From Aestuariibaculum suncheonense (GTDB lineage: Bacteria; Bacteroidota; Bacteroidia; Flavobacteriales; Flavobacteriaceae): 64,000 bases of DNA. Shown here one piece after another: positions 62,345 to 64,000 of this stretch. Both the position numbers and the translations under genes were made by a program. The notes beneath the pieces were generated by a model that had not been told where the DNA came from, did not search any database, and worked only from the letters and a program-made list of their open reading frames with translations. Location: NCBI RefSeq assembly GCF_014596935.1, contig NZ_JACVXC010000001.1:124001-188000 (forward strand). Direction: 5' to 3'. Within the stretch, counting starts at the first letter, position 1. The number at the start of each line of letters is the position of its first letter.

Positions 62345-63385
62345 TTGTTTAACTTTAAGATAAAGAATACCATTTCCCCTAAATATCATGTCCTTTTTTG
62401 GTTTGTTTACTTCATGTTTAATGTCGTAAGGTGGGGAAGTTACTTTAACGATTACTGGTATTCTATCAAGTCTAACCTTGTAGAATTCCCTATTCACATC
62501 ATTGTGGTTTATATTAATATTTACTACTTAATTCCTCGACTCATACTAAAACGAAGGTATTTAACCTATGTGCTAAGTCTGGTTTTTATGTTGGCTATTG
62601 TGTATTTAGTTAGAACCGGTTTGAATTATGTGTTGGTTACCAAAGACATCTGGCCCGAAGCCGGTGGTACGGGGGAGTTTATGCAGCTTAATCATATCAT
62701 CGCGGTTGTTTTAGGTGAGCTTTATGTGATTGGTTTTGTATCGGCGATAAAACTAGTCATCGATTGGAGTCTGGAAAAGCGCCGGAATGAGAAATTGGCC
62801 AAGCTTCAATTAAGTACCGAATTAAAATATTTACGAACTCAGATACAGCCGCATTTCTTTTTTAATACCTTAAACAATTTGTATGCATTAACGTTAAAGA
62901 AGTCTGATAGTGCCCCGCAAATGGTAATTAAAATATCAGACCTTATGCAATATGTGCTGTACGAAGTGAATAGCTCTAAAGCCGATTTGCTAGAAGAAAT
63001 TAATCACATTAATACCTATATTGATGTGGAACGTCTGCGTTTTAATGAGCGTGTAGAATGTGAAATGGATATTATTGGCGACATTGAAGATGTTACGGTA
63101 CCTCCCTTACTGTTTTTGACGTTCATCGAGAATTGTTTCAAACATGGATTAAAAGGTTGTGAAAACGTAAGGGTAAACATGAGTTTTGAAGTACTTAATA
63201 AAGACTATTTAGAATTTAAATTGTCGAATACATTTAATGCCAAATCTAATATAAACAACCAACAAGGTATTGGAATTGCCAATACCAAACGCAGGTTAAG
63301 CCTATTGTTTAACAGTGATTACGAGTTTAAAACCACTGTTGAAGACAATGTGTATAACTTGTATTTAAAAATACCTATTCGATGA
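62345..63385 (+). CDS. LytS/YehU-type membrane histidine kinase
   Basis: This sensor kinase is paired with the LytTR regulator that overlaps it by 4 bp (ATGA). It starts at TTG 62345: an in-frame stop lies 18 bases upstream (62327-62329), and the first internal Met would cut away part of membrane segment 1. Four membrane segments are expected (about 15-35, 48-66, 77-95, 118-138). The His_kinase domain follows, with ELKYLRTQIQPHFFFNTLNNLYALTLK (phospho-acceptor His in QPHF) and LLEEINHINTYIDVERLRFNERVECEMDI. The ATPase part has PPLLFLTFIENCFKHGL and GIGIANTKRRLSLLF. It has 346 residues. Control of the divergent SusC operon is inferred. Confidence 0.92.
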   Translation: MFNFKIKNTISPKYHVLFWFVYFMFNVVRWGSYFNDYWYSIKSNLVEFPIHIIVVYINIYYLIPRLILKRRYLTYVLSLVFMLAIVYLVRTGLNYVLVTKDIWPEAGGTGEFMQLNHIIAVVLGELYVIGFVSAIKLVIDWSLEKRRNEKLAKLQLSTELKYLRTQIQPHFFFNTLNNLYALTLKKSDSAPQMVIKISDLMQYVLYEVNSSKADLLEEINHINTYIDVERLRFNERVECEMDIIGDIEDVTVPPLLFLTFIENCFKHGLKGCENVRVNMSFEVLNKDYLEFKLSNTFNAKSNINNQQGIGIANTKRRLSLLFNSDYEFKTTVEDNVYNLYLKIPIR

Positions 63386-64000
63386 AAATTAAATGCGTAA
63401 TTATTGACGATGAAGCACTGGCTATTGAGGTGATAGAAGATCATTTAAAGAACTTCGATCATGTTGAAATCGTAGGCACGTTTACCAATCCGTTAAAGGC
63501 TTATGGTGTATTAGAACAGGAAAAAATCGATGTGGTTTTTCTCGACATCAATATGCCACAGCTTAATGGGTTTGCTTTTATCGAAAACCTGAGTTATAAA
63601 CCGCATGTGGTTATAACCACGGCTTATAGAGAGTACGCCGTAAAATCTTTTGAACTCGATGTTTTAGATTATTTGGTGAAACCTATTCCGTTTAATCGGT
63701 TTTTAAAGACAATTAATAAAGTCTATCAGCAGGTATATCTAAATAGCACATCGACCGATATAGGCTTTCAGCAGGAACCACATCTCTTTTTAAAGGTGGG
63801 TAAAAAACTGGTGAAGGTAAACCTGAATGATATTCTTTATATTGAAAGTTTAAAAGATTATATCAAAGTCATTACTACACTGGGCGATTATGTTGTGCAT
63901 AAATCTTTAACGGCCATTTCAGAAGAATTACCACAATCTAACTTTTTAAGGGTTCATAGATCTTATACAATTTCTATAAACAAAGTAAATTCGGTTGAAG
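63382..64000 (+). CDS. LytTR-family response regulator (cut by window end)
   Basis: This response regulator is missing its last residues at the window edge (206 residues seen). It starts MKIKCVIIDDEALAIEVIEDHL. The receiver has the phospho-acceptor Asp in VVFLDINMPQLNGFAFI, and VITTAYREYAVKSFELDVLDYLVKPIPFNRFLKTI. The LytTR DNA-binding domain starts at about 135 (LFLKVGKKLVKVNLNDILYIESLKDYIKVITTLGDYVVHKSLTAISEELPQSNFLRVHRSYTISINKV). Its ATG overlaps the kinase stop, so the pair is co-translated. A direct role in SusCD-GH20 expression is inferred from divergence only. Confidence 0.93.
   Translation, partial: MKIKCVIIDDEALAIEVIEDHLKNFDHVEIVGTFTNPLKAYGVLEQEKIDVVFLDINMPQLNGFAFIENLSYKPHVVITTAYREYAVKSFELDVLDYLVKPIPFNRFLKTINKVYQQVYLNSTSTDIGFQQEPHLFLKVGKKLVKVNLNDILYIESLKDYIKVITTLGDYVVHKSLTAISEELPQSNFLRVHRSYTISINKVNSVE

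Overview
The window looks like a chromosomal segment of a marine-type Flavobacteriia member (phylum Bacteroidota). The evidence is AT-rich DNA, three SusC/SusD pairs, a one-protein hybrid two-component regulator, type IX secretion signals (a sorting tail on one lyase, and PorZ), a THC0290_0291-family protein, and one perfect Bacteroidota promoter (TTTG-N19-TATATTTG). No rRNA, tRNA, CRISPR array or intact insertion sequence was seen.

Region 1 (about 87-31984) is one large polysaccharide utilization locus, all on the + strand. It holds SusC/SusD pair 1, a GH30-like lipoprotein hydrolase, two tandem paralogous right-handed beta-helix proteins (probable lyases, the second broken at its C-terminus), a beta-helix lipoprotein, a hybrid two-component system (HTCS) regulator, a GH88 unsaturated glucuronyl hydrolase, SusC/SusD pair 2, a GH20 hexosaminidase, an S1 sulfatase and a LacZ-like GH2. 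Together these predict a sulfated glycan containing uronic acid and N-acetylhexosamine, glycosaminoglycan-like in composition. It would be cut by lyases outside the cell, imported by SusCD, and trimmed by GH88, sulfatase, GH20 and GH2. A 27-bp element lies about 97-126 bp before both lyase genes and the GH88 gene and is the best candidate operator for the HTCS.

Region 2 (about 32-53 kb) is mostly housekeeping: an SPFH protein, an ArsC/Spx-like protein, a DinB-fold protein, glutamate dehydrogenase, a porZ-recO-recX run, a cupin/JmjC-like protein, a TonB receptor-bioB operon with a divergent MocR-type regulator, an NfeD-flotillin pair, an M61 peptidase, and a DUF2975-HTH pair. The MocR regulator appears to lack the PLP-binding lysine and starts inside its own probable operator.

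Region 3 (about 53.3-64.0 kb) is a second, smaller locus for N-acetylglucosamine-containing glycans, on the - strand: SusC, SusD, a NagB-PIG-L fusion and a GH20. A LytS-type kinase and a LytTR response regulator (cut by the window end) are transcribed divergently from it.

The most interesting items are the shared promoter element, the decayed lyase paralog that lost its secretion tail, the beta-helix proteins as a possible little-characterized lyase family, the regulator with glutamine in place of the PLP lysine next to a biotin operon, and the NagB domain whose usual active-site aspartate is threonine.
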